NCBI GenBank assembly: GCA_903870015.1
Contig: CAIQBE010000038.1
Coordinates: 1 to 41,154, forward strand
Length of the DNA: 41,154 nucleotides
Reading direction: 5' to 3'
Origin: an uncultured Thiotrichales bacterium
Lineage (GTDB): Bacteria > Pseudomonadota > Gammaproteobacteria > Francisellales > CACEW01
The notes beneath the pieces were generated by a model, which had not been told where the DNA came from, did not search any database, and worked only from the letters and a program-made list of their open reading frames with translations. A program made the position numbers and the translations under genes. Each line of letters begins with the position of its first letter. The first letter of the stretch is position 1. This document shows, piece after piece, positions 25,109 through 34,445 of this stretch.

Positions 25109-26167
25109 TCAAGACAATATCTTTAACAGCACAAACAATACCGACCCTAAAATAAGCTCGGGTAATAAAGCCCCTAAAAAAGCAGGCAAGGGTGTGAGCA
25201 ACGTCAGCGAACCAAAAAACTGCCCAATCAGGGAAAACGAGAAACCCAAGACAATGGCAGCAATCATTTTTAAATGCACTTTAGAACGCTGTGAGCCTAA
25301 GACAAAAGGCACCGCAATAAGCACCATAATCGGAATCATGAGCGGTGAAAAAACTCTAGTCCAAAATTGTAATTGGTAACTTTTAATATCTAAGTGGTTA
25401 TCTTCACGAAATTGAATATAGTGATACAAGCTTAGAATATTCATTTCATACGGCTGCATGGTAATCACTGGCAACAAAGTCGAAGCAATCAAGCTTGGCT
25501 CAACGAGCGTAGGCGTATAAACTTGAGTAACTCCAGTATTAGCTAGTATCGTAGTGTTAATCTGACTTAGGCTCCACGTATTATCGTTATTAAGGTGAAC
25601 ACTTTTGATTTGGCGAATCACGGTTAAGACGCCATTATTCACTTCATAATCAGTCACATTTTGAATATTACCATCAGGAAGAATCGCCCCCATCAATAAA
25701 AAATGATTGCCCGACCTAAGCCAGGTTTGCTCTGCCAATACAAAAACTTGCTGATTACTCCTAAAAATATTTTTTTCAACATTGGCCAAGTGCCCCGCAT
25801 AAGGCGCTATAAAAAAGTTTAAAGCATAATAAACAAATAGCAAAAATCCAGAAACTAACAAAAGCGCTTTGGAAAGCTGAAAAATAGATAAGCCAGAGGC
25901 ACGCATCACAATCAGCTCGCTTTTTGCAGCCATCATAATAAGACTGAGCAAACTTCCTAAAAATGCAGCAAGCGGTAAAATAATACAAATATCTGCGGGC
26001 ATCCGCAAGGCCACATAAATAAAAGCATCGCCCCAGCCATACCCGCCGGAACCCACAGAATCACCCTCACGAATGATCAAAAAAGCAAAATCGATGGCGA
26101 TAATCACCAATAAAACCATGCTGATGATCAGTAACACATTACGCGCGATATACCAAAATAATTTCAT
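25109..26167 (-). CDS. lptG: LPS export permease LptG
   Basis: LptG pairs with LptF as the membrane part of LptB2FG. This 352-aa protein has three N-terminal and three C-terminal membrane helices around a periplasmic jellyroll domain (about 135-260). The segment ADICIILPLAAFLGSLLSLIMMAAKSEL and the following MRASGLS correspond to the LptB-contacting coupling region. It follows lptF by 15 bp. It converges on the paralogous membrane protein genes with 8 bp between stops. Confidence 0.95.
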   Translation of the reverse strand: MKLFWYIARNVLLIISMVLLVIIAIDFAFLIIREGDSVGSGGYGWGDAFIYVALRMPADICIILPLAAFLGSLLSLIMMAAKSELIVMRASGLSIFQLSKALLLVSGFLLFVYYALNFFIAPYAGHLANVEKNIFRSNQQVFVLAEQTWLRSGNHFLLMGAILPDGNIQNVTDYEVNNGVLTVIRQIKSVHLNNDNTWSLSQINTTILANTGVTQVYTPTLVEPSLIASTLLPVITMQPYEMNILSLYHYIQFREDNHLDIKSYQLQFWTRVFSPLMIPIMVLIAVPFVLGSQRSKVHLKMIAAIVLGFSFSLIGQFFGSLTLLTPLPAFLGALLPELILGSVLFVLLKILS

Positions 26168-26182
26168 CTGCTCACGACTTCC

Positions 26183-27259
26183 TTACTTCTTTTTGAACGA
26201 CCTAAAAAACAACTCCCGCTTAACCAATAAAACTAATGCTGTCACTAAAAATAGCGCATGCACTAAATATAAACCAGGAAATAGCGGCATGGTATCCTTC
26301 ATAACCATCGAGCGCACAATAGTCAGCGCATTAAAGTAGACAATAAAAATTCCAGCACTCAGCAAAAAATAAAGATACTTACTTTTGCGTGGACGAGGAT
26401 CGCCTAACATCACACCCAAGACGGTTAAAATTAAAGTTGCCAAAGGAATGGAGCTGCGCCACTCTAACTCTAGCAGGCTAGCACGATCATGATCACGCAC
26501 TAATTGCGTCACTGAAAAAGTACTTTTATCGGTATAGGCCGTATTGTAGGTGGGGATCATTAACAAATCAAATGCATTAAAGCCAACCATTTTATAAGCT
26601 AAAGAACCTAACACCCCCTGATACATATGCCCATGCATTAAGGTCAGCGCTGATAATTTATTTTGCTCAGCAATCTTACCTTCAGGCGCTAAAATAACCC
26701 GGGTCTCATTTCCTACCTGTTGATAAATAAAAATTTGCTGTGAAACACCCGTTTTAAGATCAACCGCACCCACATAAATGACTTCATTATTAGAGCCGGT
26801 GGCAAAAAAACGCCCCGTCTGTATAAAATCAGATATCCCTGAACTTTGTGAAAAAATTTGTGATAAGTTATTTTGGTAATACGCCATTTTAGGGACAACC
26901 CAAAAACTTAAGACAACACTCAGCATTGTCAGCAAAAAACCAGGAAGCAACAACCATTTAACCAAATTAAACCAACTTACACCGCAAGCAAAAGCCACCA
27001 CAAGTTCGCTATCATAAAGCAAGCGATTAATGGTGATAACCAAAGACAAAAACAAACTAATGGGAATGAGCAAGTTGATATAAGTAGGCAAAGCAATCCC
27101 CAGCATCGCCATCGCACCGCCAATAGACATCTGACCCGAAGCCGCCATAGACAAATATTGGATGAACAACATCGTCACCATAATACCTAATATAATAAGT
27201 ACCATAGTGAGCATGGTATGCATCACTTCGCGCGCAAAGTAGTTGTGTAATTTTTTCAT
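26183..27259 (-). CDS. lptF: LPS export permease LptF
   Basis: The frame is open to a GTG at 27307, but the ATG at 27259 (MKKLHNYFAREVMHTM) matches where the family begins and gives 358 aa. The protein has six membrane helices with a periplasmic domain between helices 3 and 4. The coupling segment LVVAFACGVSW is present and LGDPRPRKSKYLYF precedes the last two helices. Like most gammaproteobacteria the organism encodes lptF and lptG apart from lptAB. Confidence 0.94.
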   Translation of the reverse strand: MKKLHNYFAREVMHTMLTMVLIILGIMVTMLFIQYLSMAASGQMSIGGAMAMLGIALPTYINLLIPISLFLSLVITINRLLYDSELVVAFACGVSWFNLVKWLLLPGFLLTMLSVVLSFWVVPKMAYYQNNLSQIFSQSSGISDFIQTGRFFATGSNNEVIYVGAVDLKTGVSQQIFIYQQVGNETRVILAPEGKIAEQNKLSALTLMHGHMYQGVLGSLAYKMVGFNAFDLLMIPTYNTAYTDKSTFSVTQLVRDHDRASLLELEWRSSIPLATLILTVLGVMLGDPRPRKSKYLYFLLSAGIFIVYFNALTIVRSMVMKDTMPLFPGLYLVHALFLVTALVLLVKRELFFRSFKKK

Positions 27260-27372
27260 AGCGTAACGATACCATAATGACTCGTTTTGGTCATTAGCGA
27301 AATACACTCTCTTTATTCCTGTTAAGAACCTAGCGAGCTACAAAAACACCCGCGTATTAAAAAAGAAAATTA

Positions 27373-27400
27373 TTGACAAAAAAACAAATAACAATAAAAT
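27373..27400 (+). promoter_or_regulatory. Predicted sigma70 promoter before protease-like remnant
   Basis: TTGACA (27373-27378), a 16-bp A-rich spacer and TAAAAT (27395-27400) give a predicted start near 27407, about 105 nt before the first in-frame ATG of the downstream frame. Confidence 0.6.
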
Positions 27401-27410
27401 AACAAAATAA

Positions 27411-28058
27411 AAAATTTACCCTAAAAAATTAACATGTAAAAATAAAATAGCCCACGCCTATGGATTTAAAGAAGATCATTACTGGCGCCCTGATGCATCT
27501 ATCGATGTATTAATGAGTGCAATTAAGCACCAGGGGTATTTTCTAATTGGCGGAAAGTTTGGCCGTGCATATTACACAGGAGATGCAAAAAGTAAAAAGC
27601 TCGATGATGGCACCACCATAAACTACTGGACCAAAGATCAGGTTAATCTCGAAGGACTCACAGGTAAATCAATGCTTCATGCTGTAGTCCTACTCGGCGC
27701 AAGTAAGGCGAGCTTTTCAGGACAAGCCGCCGACATGATCTATTATGTCGACCCTAGCTTCGACCTCACACGTCCTACTCTACCCATTTATGCACTCAGC
27801 TATAAAAGTTTTTGCGAACGAGTGAGGGGCTGCGATGGTAAACATAGTCAACACTCACAAACCTACTTATTAAGCCACCCCACCCATGCGCATCTTCTTG
27901 ATAGCATGGCCACTGTTGCCGGCGCTACTGCCTCTGCAACTCCAGCAGCAGCAGAAGCTGCTGCATCGACAGAAACGGCCTTTAGAAGCACATTAACTGC
28001 AACAACAGATGCGGCAACCACTCCAGCTACAACCAAAGAAATAACTGGCGCCCCCTAA
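27411..28058 (+). pseudogene. Remnant of papain-like (C39/C70-type) cysteine protease with low-complexity tail
   Basis: The first ATG is at 27513, but the same frame is open from 27411 and the protein-like sequence clearly begins before that ATG (AHAYGFKEDHYWRPDASIDV from 27450). From residue 1 at 27513: HQGYFLIGGKFG, then LHAVVLLGAS and IYYVDPSFD. This order (Gly-rich strand, His-containing HAVV, then a strand ending in Asp-Pro) is that of the C-terminal half of papain-like peptidases such as C39-like or C70 domains. The N-terminal half with the catalytic Cys is absent. A Cys/Ser/His stretch and a 45-residue Ala/Thr-rich tail end the protein. It is read here as a 5'-truncated gene; a small intact protein starting at 27513 (181 aa) cannot be excluded. 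Confidence 0.55.
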
Positions 28059-28158
28059 AAAAATCAAATACTCATCATAGCTAGAGATAAGAGCATTAAA
28101 ATTGGTTGGCATAAATACATAAACCTGGGATAATAATAGGCTTTACGACCCTAAATGG

Positions 28159-28944
28159 ATGATGATGAATCTACCACAAGTACAAATTAAAACTCCGGAT
28201 GACATTGCCAAAATGCGCGTAGCTGGACGTTTAGCTGCCGATGTTTTAGAAATGATTGCACCCCATGTGGTTGTAGGCGTCACCACAGATCACTTAAATA
28301 CTATTTGTCACGATTATATTGTGAATACTCAACACGCGATTCCCGCACCGCTTAATTATCATGGCTTTCCTAAATCGATTTGTACTTCGGTCAATTATGT
28401 CGTATGCCACGGCATTCCCAATGACAAGCCTTTAAAAAAAGGCGATATTGTGAACATTGATATCACCGTGATCAAAGATGAATTTCATGGTGATACCAGC
28501 AAGATGTTTATTGTCGGCGGCGAGACTTCGGTCTTAGCAAAACGCCTAGTTGAATCGACCTATGAAGCCATGTGGCGCGGTATTCGCATGGTCAAGCCTG
28601 GCGTACGCTTGGGCGATATCGGCCATGCGATTCAAACCTATGCCGAAAATTTGGGCTTTTCGATTGTGCGTGAATACTGCGGCCATGGTATTGGGCGTGT
28701 GTTTCACGAAGAAGAATTACAAGTGATGCATTATGGCCAGCCTGGAACGGGCCTGGAATTATTACCAGGTATGACCTTTACGATTGAACCGATGATTAAT
28801 GCCGGCGAGCGCCAGATTAAACTCATGCCCGACAAATGGACCGTAGTCACCAAGGATCGTTCTTTATCTGCACAATGGGAACACACTTTAGCTGTAACTG
28901 AGACTGGTTATGAAGTCTTTACCCTGCGCTCTGATGAACGATGA
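28159..28944 (+). CDS. map: Type I methionine aminopeptidase
   Basis: Map removes the initiator Met from nascent proteins. It is 261 aa. KTPDDIAKMRVAGRLAADVL at the start, GDIVNIDITVIKDEFHGDTS with the two Asp ligands, GHGIGRVFHEE with the His ligand, FTIEPMI with a Glu ligand and SAQWEHTLAVT with the last Glu are all present. The ribosome binding site is weak, and three ATG codons follow one another at the start. The stop overlaps prmC by 4 bp (ATGA). rpsB-tsf, the usual neighbours, are missing. Confidence 0.97.
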   Translation: MMMNLPQVQIKTPDDIAKMRVAGRLAADVLEMIAPHVVVGVTTDHLNTICHDYIVNTQHAIPAPLNYHGFPKSICTSVNYVVCHGIPNDKPLKKGDIVNIDITVIKDEFHGDTSKMFIVGGETSVLAKRLVESTYEAMWRGIRMVKPGVRLGDIGHAIQTYAENLGFSIVREYCGHGIGRVFHEEELQVMHYGQPGTGLELLPGMTFTIEPMINAGERQIKLMPDKWTVVTKDRSLSAQWEHTLAVTETGYEVFTLRSDER

Positions 28945-29798
28945 AAATCAAAGAGGCTTTGGCTGCGGCGATTACTCAGCTTGAGGCTAGCTCGCCAACA
29001 CCTGATGTCGATGCCTTATATTTGCTAACTCATGTGCTCAATAGCAATACCGCCTGGATTTTTTTGCATAGCGATGATGCGCTTAGCGAGACGCATGATC
29101 AAGCTTTTTCACGCTTAATTGCCTTACGCGCACAAGGCCTGCCGATTGCGTACTTAACCAAAACTCGAGGCTTTTGGGCTTTAGATTTTATTGTGGATGA
29201 ACGCGTATTAATTCCAAGACCAGAGACTGAATTATTGATCGAATTAACCCTGCAAGTATTACCTAAAGACCCAATATGCAAAGTAGCAGATTTGGGCACA
29301 GGTTCCGGCGCAATTGCCCTAAGCCTAGCCCATGAGCGCAAACATTGGCAGATTGACGCAGTCGATCAAAGTAGTGATGCCTTAACCGTAGCAAAGCTTA
29401 ATGCCAAACAACTAGAACTCCCACAAGTAAACTTTTATTGCGGCTCATGGTGCCAGCCTTTACCCTCAAAAGATTATGATGCGATCATTAGCAATCCACC
29501 CTATTTAGCAAATGATGACCCGCACTTAGCCCAAGGCGATTTACGCTTCGAACCACAAAAGGCTTTAGCATCAGGAACAACAGGATTAGAAGCCTATGCT
29601 GAAATTATTGCAACGGCAAAAGATTATCTGAAAGATCAAGGTCTGTTAATCTTAGAACACGGCTTTGAACAACGCGATGCGCTAGTCGCCATGCTTGCAG
29701 CTCATGAGTATCAAGAACTGCAAGTGTTTGATGACTATCAAGGCTTAGCGCGCGTGGTGATGGCGACTAGGCCCTTGAAAAGCCTTAAGCACGAATAA
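28941..29798 (+). CDS. prmC: Peptide chain release factor N5-glutamine methyltransferase
   Basis: PrmC methylates the Gln of the GGQ motif in RF1 and RF2. This 285-aa protein has an N-terminal helical domain that contacts the release factor, RVLIPRPETELL, the SAM loop VADLGTGSGAIALSLA and the catalytic NPPY in ISNPPYLANDD. The ATGA overlap with map implies translational coupling; in most relatives prmC follows prfA, so the map-prmC pair is atypical. Its 3' end overlaps the convergent orphan gene by 14 bp. Confidence 0.96.
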   Translation: MKIKEALAAAITQLEASSPTPDVDALYLLTHVLNSNTAWIFLHSDDALSETHDQAFSRLIALRAQGLPIAYLTKTRGFWALDFIVDERVLIPRPETELLIELTLQVLPKDPICKVADLGTGSGAIALSLAHERKHWQIDAVDQSSDALTVAKLNAKQLELPQVNFYCGSWCQPLPSKDYDAIISNPPYLANDDPHLAQGDLRFEPQKALASGTTGLEAYAEIIATAKDYLKDQGLLILEHGFEQRDALVAMLAAHEYQELQVFDDYQGLARVVMATRPLKSLKHE

Positions 29799-30615
29799 GA
29801 GCCGCTATGCTTGATGGGGGTGTTCCTGTTGGCGCTCTACCTAAACCAGAAGCAGCCACTTGAGGTAGCAACGAAGATCTTTGAGATGATCGCTGAGAAG
29901 CCCCTGTTACAGCGGAAGCTGGTCCGGGAGCTGGAGGAGCATCTGCTAATAAAAGTGGCGCCGTTGCACCAGCTCTTTTTCCTCTGGAAGCCTTTCGCCG
30001 TGGATCTACATCCACTAACAAGCCCGAAGTTTCAGAAGGGTCTTGCGCACTCCCCGGCTGAGCACGCACGTTAAAAAACTGGCCCAATGCGGCTATGGCC
30101 CCTGTCATCCCGTCCCGCATACCGTCCCGATAAGCTATCTCCATGTATGGCGCTACAACATCTGCGGTACGAGTGTCCTCTGCACGATCATGCGCTTTAT
30201 TATAGCGAGCCCTCACCACTTGCTCGGCGACCACATATACCAAACAGGTTAAAAAGGTACCCGCCGCAGCCTTAAACTGACCAGGAACAGCATCAGCTGG
30301 GCCATGAACATAGGGAAATCCAAAAGCACCCAAAGCCGCAAGGCCTACACATGCCGCGCCCAAAAGATATTTATTAGGAGCATCTACTCTTTCCTCATCA
30401 AAACGCCACCTAACTAAATTATCAACCACAACGGCTGCGCCAGCCCCTATCACAGCACCTAACAAAGCCATATCTTTGGGTGCGACACCTTGAATATCAT
30501 CATTCAAAGACGTAAGCGATAATAACAACGCACCGCCAGCTGCTAAACCTAGATAACCTGCTATAATAGCAAGTTGGACTTTATGACATCCATGTATTCG
30601 TGTGCGCTTAGGCAT
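29785..30615 (-). CDS. Orphan membrane protein with low-complexity C-terminal tail
   Basis: The ATG at 30615 has AAGGAG seven bases upstream and is preferred to a TTG two codons earlier, giving 276 aa. Four membrane segments lie in the first 135 residues (about 14-33, 47-65, 84-102, 112-132). A charged cytoplasmic or periplasmic part follows, then about 90 residues rich in Ala, Pro, Ser and Gly (LLLADAPPAPGPASAV; SQRSSQRSS repeat). No family recognised. The 3' part of the gene looks richer in G+C than its neighbours. Two-helix or four-helix membrane proteins with disordered tails are common among secreted effectors of intracellular bacteria, but that role is only a possibility. Confidence 0.78.
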   Translation of the reverse strand: MPKRTRIHGCHKVQLAIIAGYLGLAAGGALLLSLTSLNDDIQGVAPKDMALLGAVIGAGAAVVVDNLVRWRFDEERVDAPNKYLLGAACVGLAALGAFGFPYVHGPADAVPGQFKAAAGTFLTCLVYVVAEQVVRARYNKAHDRAEDTRTADVVAPYMEIAYRDGMRDGMTGAIAALGQFFNVRAQPGSAQDPSETSGLLVDVDPRRKASRGKRAGATAPLLLADAPPAPGPASAVTGASQRSSQRSSLLPQVAASGLGRAPTGTPPSSIAALIRA

Positions 30616-30765
30616 AACCAATCTCCTTAATTATATTAAAGTTAAAAAAAAACAAGATCTAAATTAAAAAATATATCACATCTCAATAAGGGGGATGATA
30701 TTAGCATGCTGATATTTAGTTGACAATAGCGTGGGGAGGTCTTGTCACAAAATTTAAAAGACTGC

Positions 30766-30930
30766 TGCATAACTCCGTCCCGGCGTCATCCTTCGAAAAA
30801 TTGCGCAGCAATTTTTGCGGAGGAGCCAGAACCCAATCGCATGCAGCGTAGCTGCATGCTAGTAAAAACTGGATCCTCCGCAATTTTGCTCCGCAAAATT
30901 CGAAGGATGACGCCGGGAAGGAGTTATGCA
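30766..30930. repeat. Dispersed palindromic element, copy C (165 bp)
   Basis: Inverted arms 30766-30797 and 30899-30930 are 32 nt with one mismatch. The core GGCGTCATCCTTCGAA is shared with copy B, but the outer arm is TGCATAACTCC(G/T)TCCC, not that of copy B. The two inner half-arms occur in the opposite order to copies B and D, so this copy is inverted, and the central spacer is missing (a single GCATGCAGCGTAGCTGCATG hairpin). It ends 7 bp before the nadB stop. GACTGCTGC overlaps the left edge (30760-30768). Confidence 0.93.
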
Positions 30931-30937
30931 ACTGAGT

Positions 30938-32500
30938 TTATGCTATTTTACCCTGGTTCTTTGAGCTAGGAGGATAGTCGATATTATAATGCAAACCGAT
31001 ACTTTCCTTGCGATTAATCGCTTGCGTGACGATCAGCTCCGCAATCACAATCAAATTGCGTAGCTCTAACAAATTACGATTGATTCTGAAATGGCCATAG
31101 TATTCATTAATTTCGCGCTTTAATAAATTCACGCGATCTAAGGCTCGCTGCAAACGATTATTTGATCTCACAATGCCGACATAGCTCCACATAAAGCGGC
31201 GAATCTCATCCCAGTTTTCGGTCACTAAAATTTCTTCGTGGGAATCTTGCACCCAGCTTTCATCCCAAGGTTTTATAGTTTTGGGATCAATTGACACCAT
31301 GGGACTTGCCAAAATATCTTGGGCCGCGGCACGGGCGTAAACCAAACACTCGAGCAAAGAATTACTGGCCATGCGATTGGCGCCGTGTAAACCGGTTGAA
31401 GTCACTTCCCCTGCGGCATAAAGCCCAGGAATATTGGTACGCGCATGGGTATCAACCACAATACCACCACAAGTATAATGCGCAGCTGGCACAATCGGGA
31501 TCGGCTCTTTCGTTAAATCATAACCGTACTCTAATAACGTTGCATAGATATTGGGAAAATGTTGCATAATAAACTCGGCAGGCTTATGCGAAATATCTAA
31601 ATAAACACAATCAAGACCCAGGCGCTTCATCTCATGGTCAATCGCACGGGCGACAATATCACGAGGAGCAAGCTCAGCCTGCTCATGAAAGCGCTGCATA
31701 AAGCGCGAACCATCAGGCAAGGTCAAATACGCACCCTCACCACGCAAAGCTTCAGTCAATAAAAACGAGCGCGCCTCGGGATGATAAAAACACGTAGGGT
31801 GAAATTGATTAAACTCCATACCCCGGACATTGCAACCCAAACGCGCGCCCATCGCAATACCATCACCGCTTGAGACTGCAGGATTCGTGCTATAAAGATA
31901 AGCTCGGCTCGCCCCCCCCGTTGCCAAAATTACTGCATTTGCCGTAAAGGTATGAATTTGATGCCCTGCTTCAACAAGCACATAGCAACCAACACAACGG
32001 CCCTCATGCTTAATCAAATCAATCGCCAAATGATTCTCAAAAATTTCTACATTGGGAAATTGTCGCACTAAATCCACCAAAGTTTTCGAAACGCTTTTGC
32101 CGGTTTCATCATCCGAATGAATAATACGTCGATGCGAATGCCCACCTTCACGATTAAGATGATAGCGCCATTCGCCTTCGGGTGTTTGCTCTTGGGTAAA
32201 TTGCACGCCATGATCAATCAACCACTCCACGACTGTACGGCCATGAGACACCGTAAACTTAACCGCCTCAGGATCACATAAACCAGCACCCGCAACTAAA
32301 GTGTCACGAATATGCGCCTCAATCGTATCTTCGCTATCAAGAACCGCAGCAATGCCCCCTTGGGCATACAAAGTTGAGCCTTCGGATAAAACCCCTTTGC
32401 AAATAATCCCAATTTTTTTGCCAGCCTCAGCTAAAGAAATAGCTGCAGTTAAACCCGCAGCACCACTACCAATAATCAACACATCGAAATTATATTTCAT
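30938..32500 (-). CDS. nadB: L-aspartate oxidase
   Basis: NadB oxidises L-aspartate to iminoaspartate with FAD, the first step of de novo NAD synthesis. The frame is open to 32545, but the ATG at 32500, 4 bp after the stop of the upstream gene, starts exactly at the family N-terminus ([20 protein letters not shown]) and gives 520 aa. [46 protein letters not shown] and [20 protein letters not shown] are present, as is [15 protein letters not shown]. nadA and nadC are not in the window. Confidence 0.97.
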   Translation of the reverse strand: MKYNFDVLIIGSGAAGLTAAISLAEAGKKIGIICKGVLSEGSTLYAQGGIAAVLDSEDTIEAHIRDTLVAGAGLCDPEAVKFTVSHGRTVVEWLIDHGVQFTQEQTPEGEWRYHLNREGGHSHRRIIHSDDETGKSVSKTLVDLVRQFPNVEIFENHLAIDLIKHEGRCVGCYVLVEAGHQIHTFTANAVILATGGASRAYLYSTNPAVSSGDGIAMGARLGCNVRGMEFNQFHPTCFYHPEARSFLLTEALRGEGAYLTLPDGSRFMQRFHEQAELAPRDIVARAIDHEMKRLGLDCVYLDISHKPAEFIMQHFPNIYATLLEYGYDLTKEPIPIVPAAHYTCGGIVVDTHARTNIPGLYAAGEVTSTGLHGANRMASNSLLECLVYARAAAQDILASPMVSIDPKTIKPWDESWVQDSHEEILVTENWDEIRRFMWSYVGIVRSNNRLQRALDRVNLLKREINEYYGHFRINRNLLELRNLIVIAELIVTQAINRKESIGLHYNIDYPPSSKNQGKIA

Positions 32501-32504
32501 AAAA

Positions 32505-33581
32505 TTACCAATTAAGTTCTGAAAGTAGACTAGGATCCAAGGCACTTTGTTGTTCTTTAATTTCAGAGCTGGTCAACAAGCCTTTCTTTGCCCCCGAATA
32601 TTGAATCACCGAACCACTATTTAAAATCCCGGCACGAATGGCATCAGGAATACTTGCACCTTGATATAATGCGCCAGTAAAGCCTGAACCAAAAGCATCT
32701 CCGGCTCCTAAAGTATTCACCACTTTAACTTTGGGCGCTTTATGAAAGTAAAGTTTTTCTTTGGTAGCCACATATACACCCTCACCGCCATTTGTCACCA
32801 CGACGACTTTGGGCCCAAGCTCTAAGACTTTTTTGAAATATTCGCGTAAATTAAAATAGCCTTGGCTAAAGCTGGTTTTAGACGCATCTAATTTAGACGC
32901 ACCAGTTTTAGCGTCAACCGCCGTACTACCAAGCAAAGATGCCATAAATTTTTGTGCTTCTTCCTCATTTAAAATAAAGGTATCAATACCAGATAAACTT
33001 TTTTTCAGATCCTCAGCACCATGGGTCAGCTGGCTCACCCCTGGATTAATCGCAACCGGAACATTTTCTTTTTGAGCCGCCTCAACAATTTTGGGTAATT
33101 GCTCCGCCGAACGACTACTTAAAGACGTGATATAAATAAAATGACAGCCCTTGATGTCTTTCAACGGAAAATCTGCCATCAACAAATTAGTATTAGCACC
33201 ACGATATGCAAACACGGCGCGATCGCCCTTGAGCGAGGGCACAATAAAAGAGGTCGCGGTTGCAACCTCTTCATCATAGCTAATATTATCGGTGTTTAAG
33301 CCGTATTCTTGCAATTCTTTTAACACAAGATCACCCATCAAATCCCGGCCAATTTTGCAAAACAACGCCACTTCATAGCCTTGGCGCTTAAAAGCTACCG
33401 CCGTATTCGTCGCTCCACCGCCGCTGACGATATCTTGTTTAACGACTTCGATTTTTTTACCTTCTTCTAATAAAAGATATGATTGCGATGAACCCTTACG
33501 CTGATGGATTAGGGTCTCCATATCTTCATAAGAAATAATCGTATCAAGCGTGGCGCCACCAATGGTTAACACTTTTTGCAT
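32505..33581 (-). CDS. PfkB-family sugar/nucleoside kinase
   Basis: This 358-aa ribokinase-fold enzyme has the first PfkB signature [19 protein letters not shown] (about residues 53-71), [12 protein letters not shown], and the second signature [17 protein letters not shown] with the catalytic Asp. NEEEAQKF and [10 protein letters not shown] are typical of the fold. Substrate cannot be assigned: the overall look is closest to adenosine- or ribokinase-like members. A poorly conserved insertion (about 215-240) is specific to this protein. AAGGA precedes the ATG. It lies between xth and nadB with very short gaps (15 and 4 bp). Confidence 0.9.
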   Translation of the reverse strand: MQKVLTIGGATLDTIISYEDMETLIHQRKGSSQSYLLLEEGKKIEVVKQDIVSGGGATNTAVAFKRQGYEVALFCKIGRDLMGDLVLKELQEYGLNTDNISYDEEVATATSFIVPSLKGDRAVFAYRGANTNLLMADFPLKDIKGCHFIYITSLSSRSAEQLPKIVEAAQKENVPVAINPGVSQLTHGAEDLKKSLSGIDTFILNEEEAQKFMASLLGSTAVDAKTGASKLDASKTSFSQGYFNLREYFKKVLELGPKVVVVTNGGEGVYVATKEKLYFHKAPKVKVVNTLGAGDAFGSGFTGALYQGASIPDAIRAGILNSGSVIQYSGAKKGLLTSSEIKEQQSALDPSLLSELNW

Positions 33582-33596
33582 TTTTTCTTTCCTTCT

Positions 33597-34364
33597 TTAA
33601 ATATCATAATCAATAATCACAGGCGCATGATCGGAAAATTTTTGCCCACGATAAATCGCAACAGAAGTTATTTTATCACGTAATACAGGGCTTACCATCT
33701 GATAATCAATACGCCAACCGACATTTTTATCCCAAGCCTTGGAGCGCTCGGAAAACCAAGTATATTGATCAGGCTCGTGATTGAGCACCCGAAACGCATC
33801 CACCCAACCCAACATTTCAAATAAATAATCAAGCCAAGCGCGCTCTTCGGGCAAACAACCAGAACTTTTTTGATTCCCCGCCCAATTTTTAATATCGATT
33901 TTTTTATGGACAATATTAAAATCACCGCAAATAATATAACGCCGGCCACTCTTCAGCTGTTGCTCTAAAATTTCCTGATAGCGCTGCATGAATTTGATTT
34001 TTTCAGCCTGACGCACATCACCGCTTGAACCCGAAGGCAAATACAAAGACACAATACTGACATCACCATATTGTGCTTCAATATAACGCCCTTCGGTATC
34101 ACATAAAGGAAAGCCCAGGCCCTTGATAACTTGATCTGGCACTTTCTTCGTATAAATCGACACGCCGCTATAGCCAGGCTTATGTGCATCAAAAAAATAA
34201 CGCTGATAATCTGGATGTTTAAACAGATCACCATCCAATTGATGCTCTTGCGCCTTAGTCTCCTGAATGCACAGCACATCAGCATTTTGCTGATAAAACC
34301 AGTCAAAAAAGCCCTTTTTCGTAGCGGAACGAATGCCATTGGCATTGAAGGTAATAACTCTCAT
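33597..34364 (-). CDS. xth: Exodeoxyribonuclease III
   Basis: This 255-aa EEP-family AP endonuclease/3'-5' exonuclease acts in base excision repair. NANGIRSATKKG at the N-terminus, IQETKA with the metal-binding Glu, GYSGVSIYTK, SLYLPSG, GDFNIVHKKIDIKNW with the catalytic Asp/Asn, WRIDYQM and the terminal SDHAPVIIDYDI with the catalytic His are all in place. It is the first gene of the minus-strand run xth-pfkB-nadB and is divergent from sucC. Confidence 0.96.
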   Translation of the reverse strand: MRVITFNANGIRSATKKGFFDWFYQQNADVLCIQETKAQEHQLDGDLFKHPDYQRYFFDAHKPGYSGVSIYTKKVPDQVIKGLGFPLCDTEGRYIEAQYGDVSIVSLYLPSGSSGDVRQAEKIKFMQRYQEILEQQLKSGRRYIICGDFNIVHKKIDIKNWAGNQKSSGCLPEERAWLDYLFEMLGWVDAFRVLNHEPDQYTWFSERSKAWDKNVGWRIDYQMVSPVLRDKITSVAIYRGQKFSDHAPVIIDYDI

Positions 34365-34445
34365 GTATTATTCACTCTTTTCTAATGGTACTAGATTATG
34401 CTAAAGTAGGCACCGCTTCAACTAACACACACCTATAGGAATATT

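Noticed and set aside
29811..30275. Plus-strand frames opposite the orphan membrane protein
   Set aside because: They are antisense to a gene with a good ribosome binding site, membrane helices and a consistent frame.
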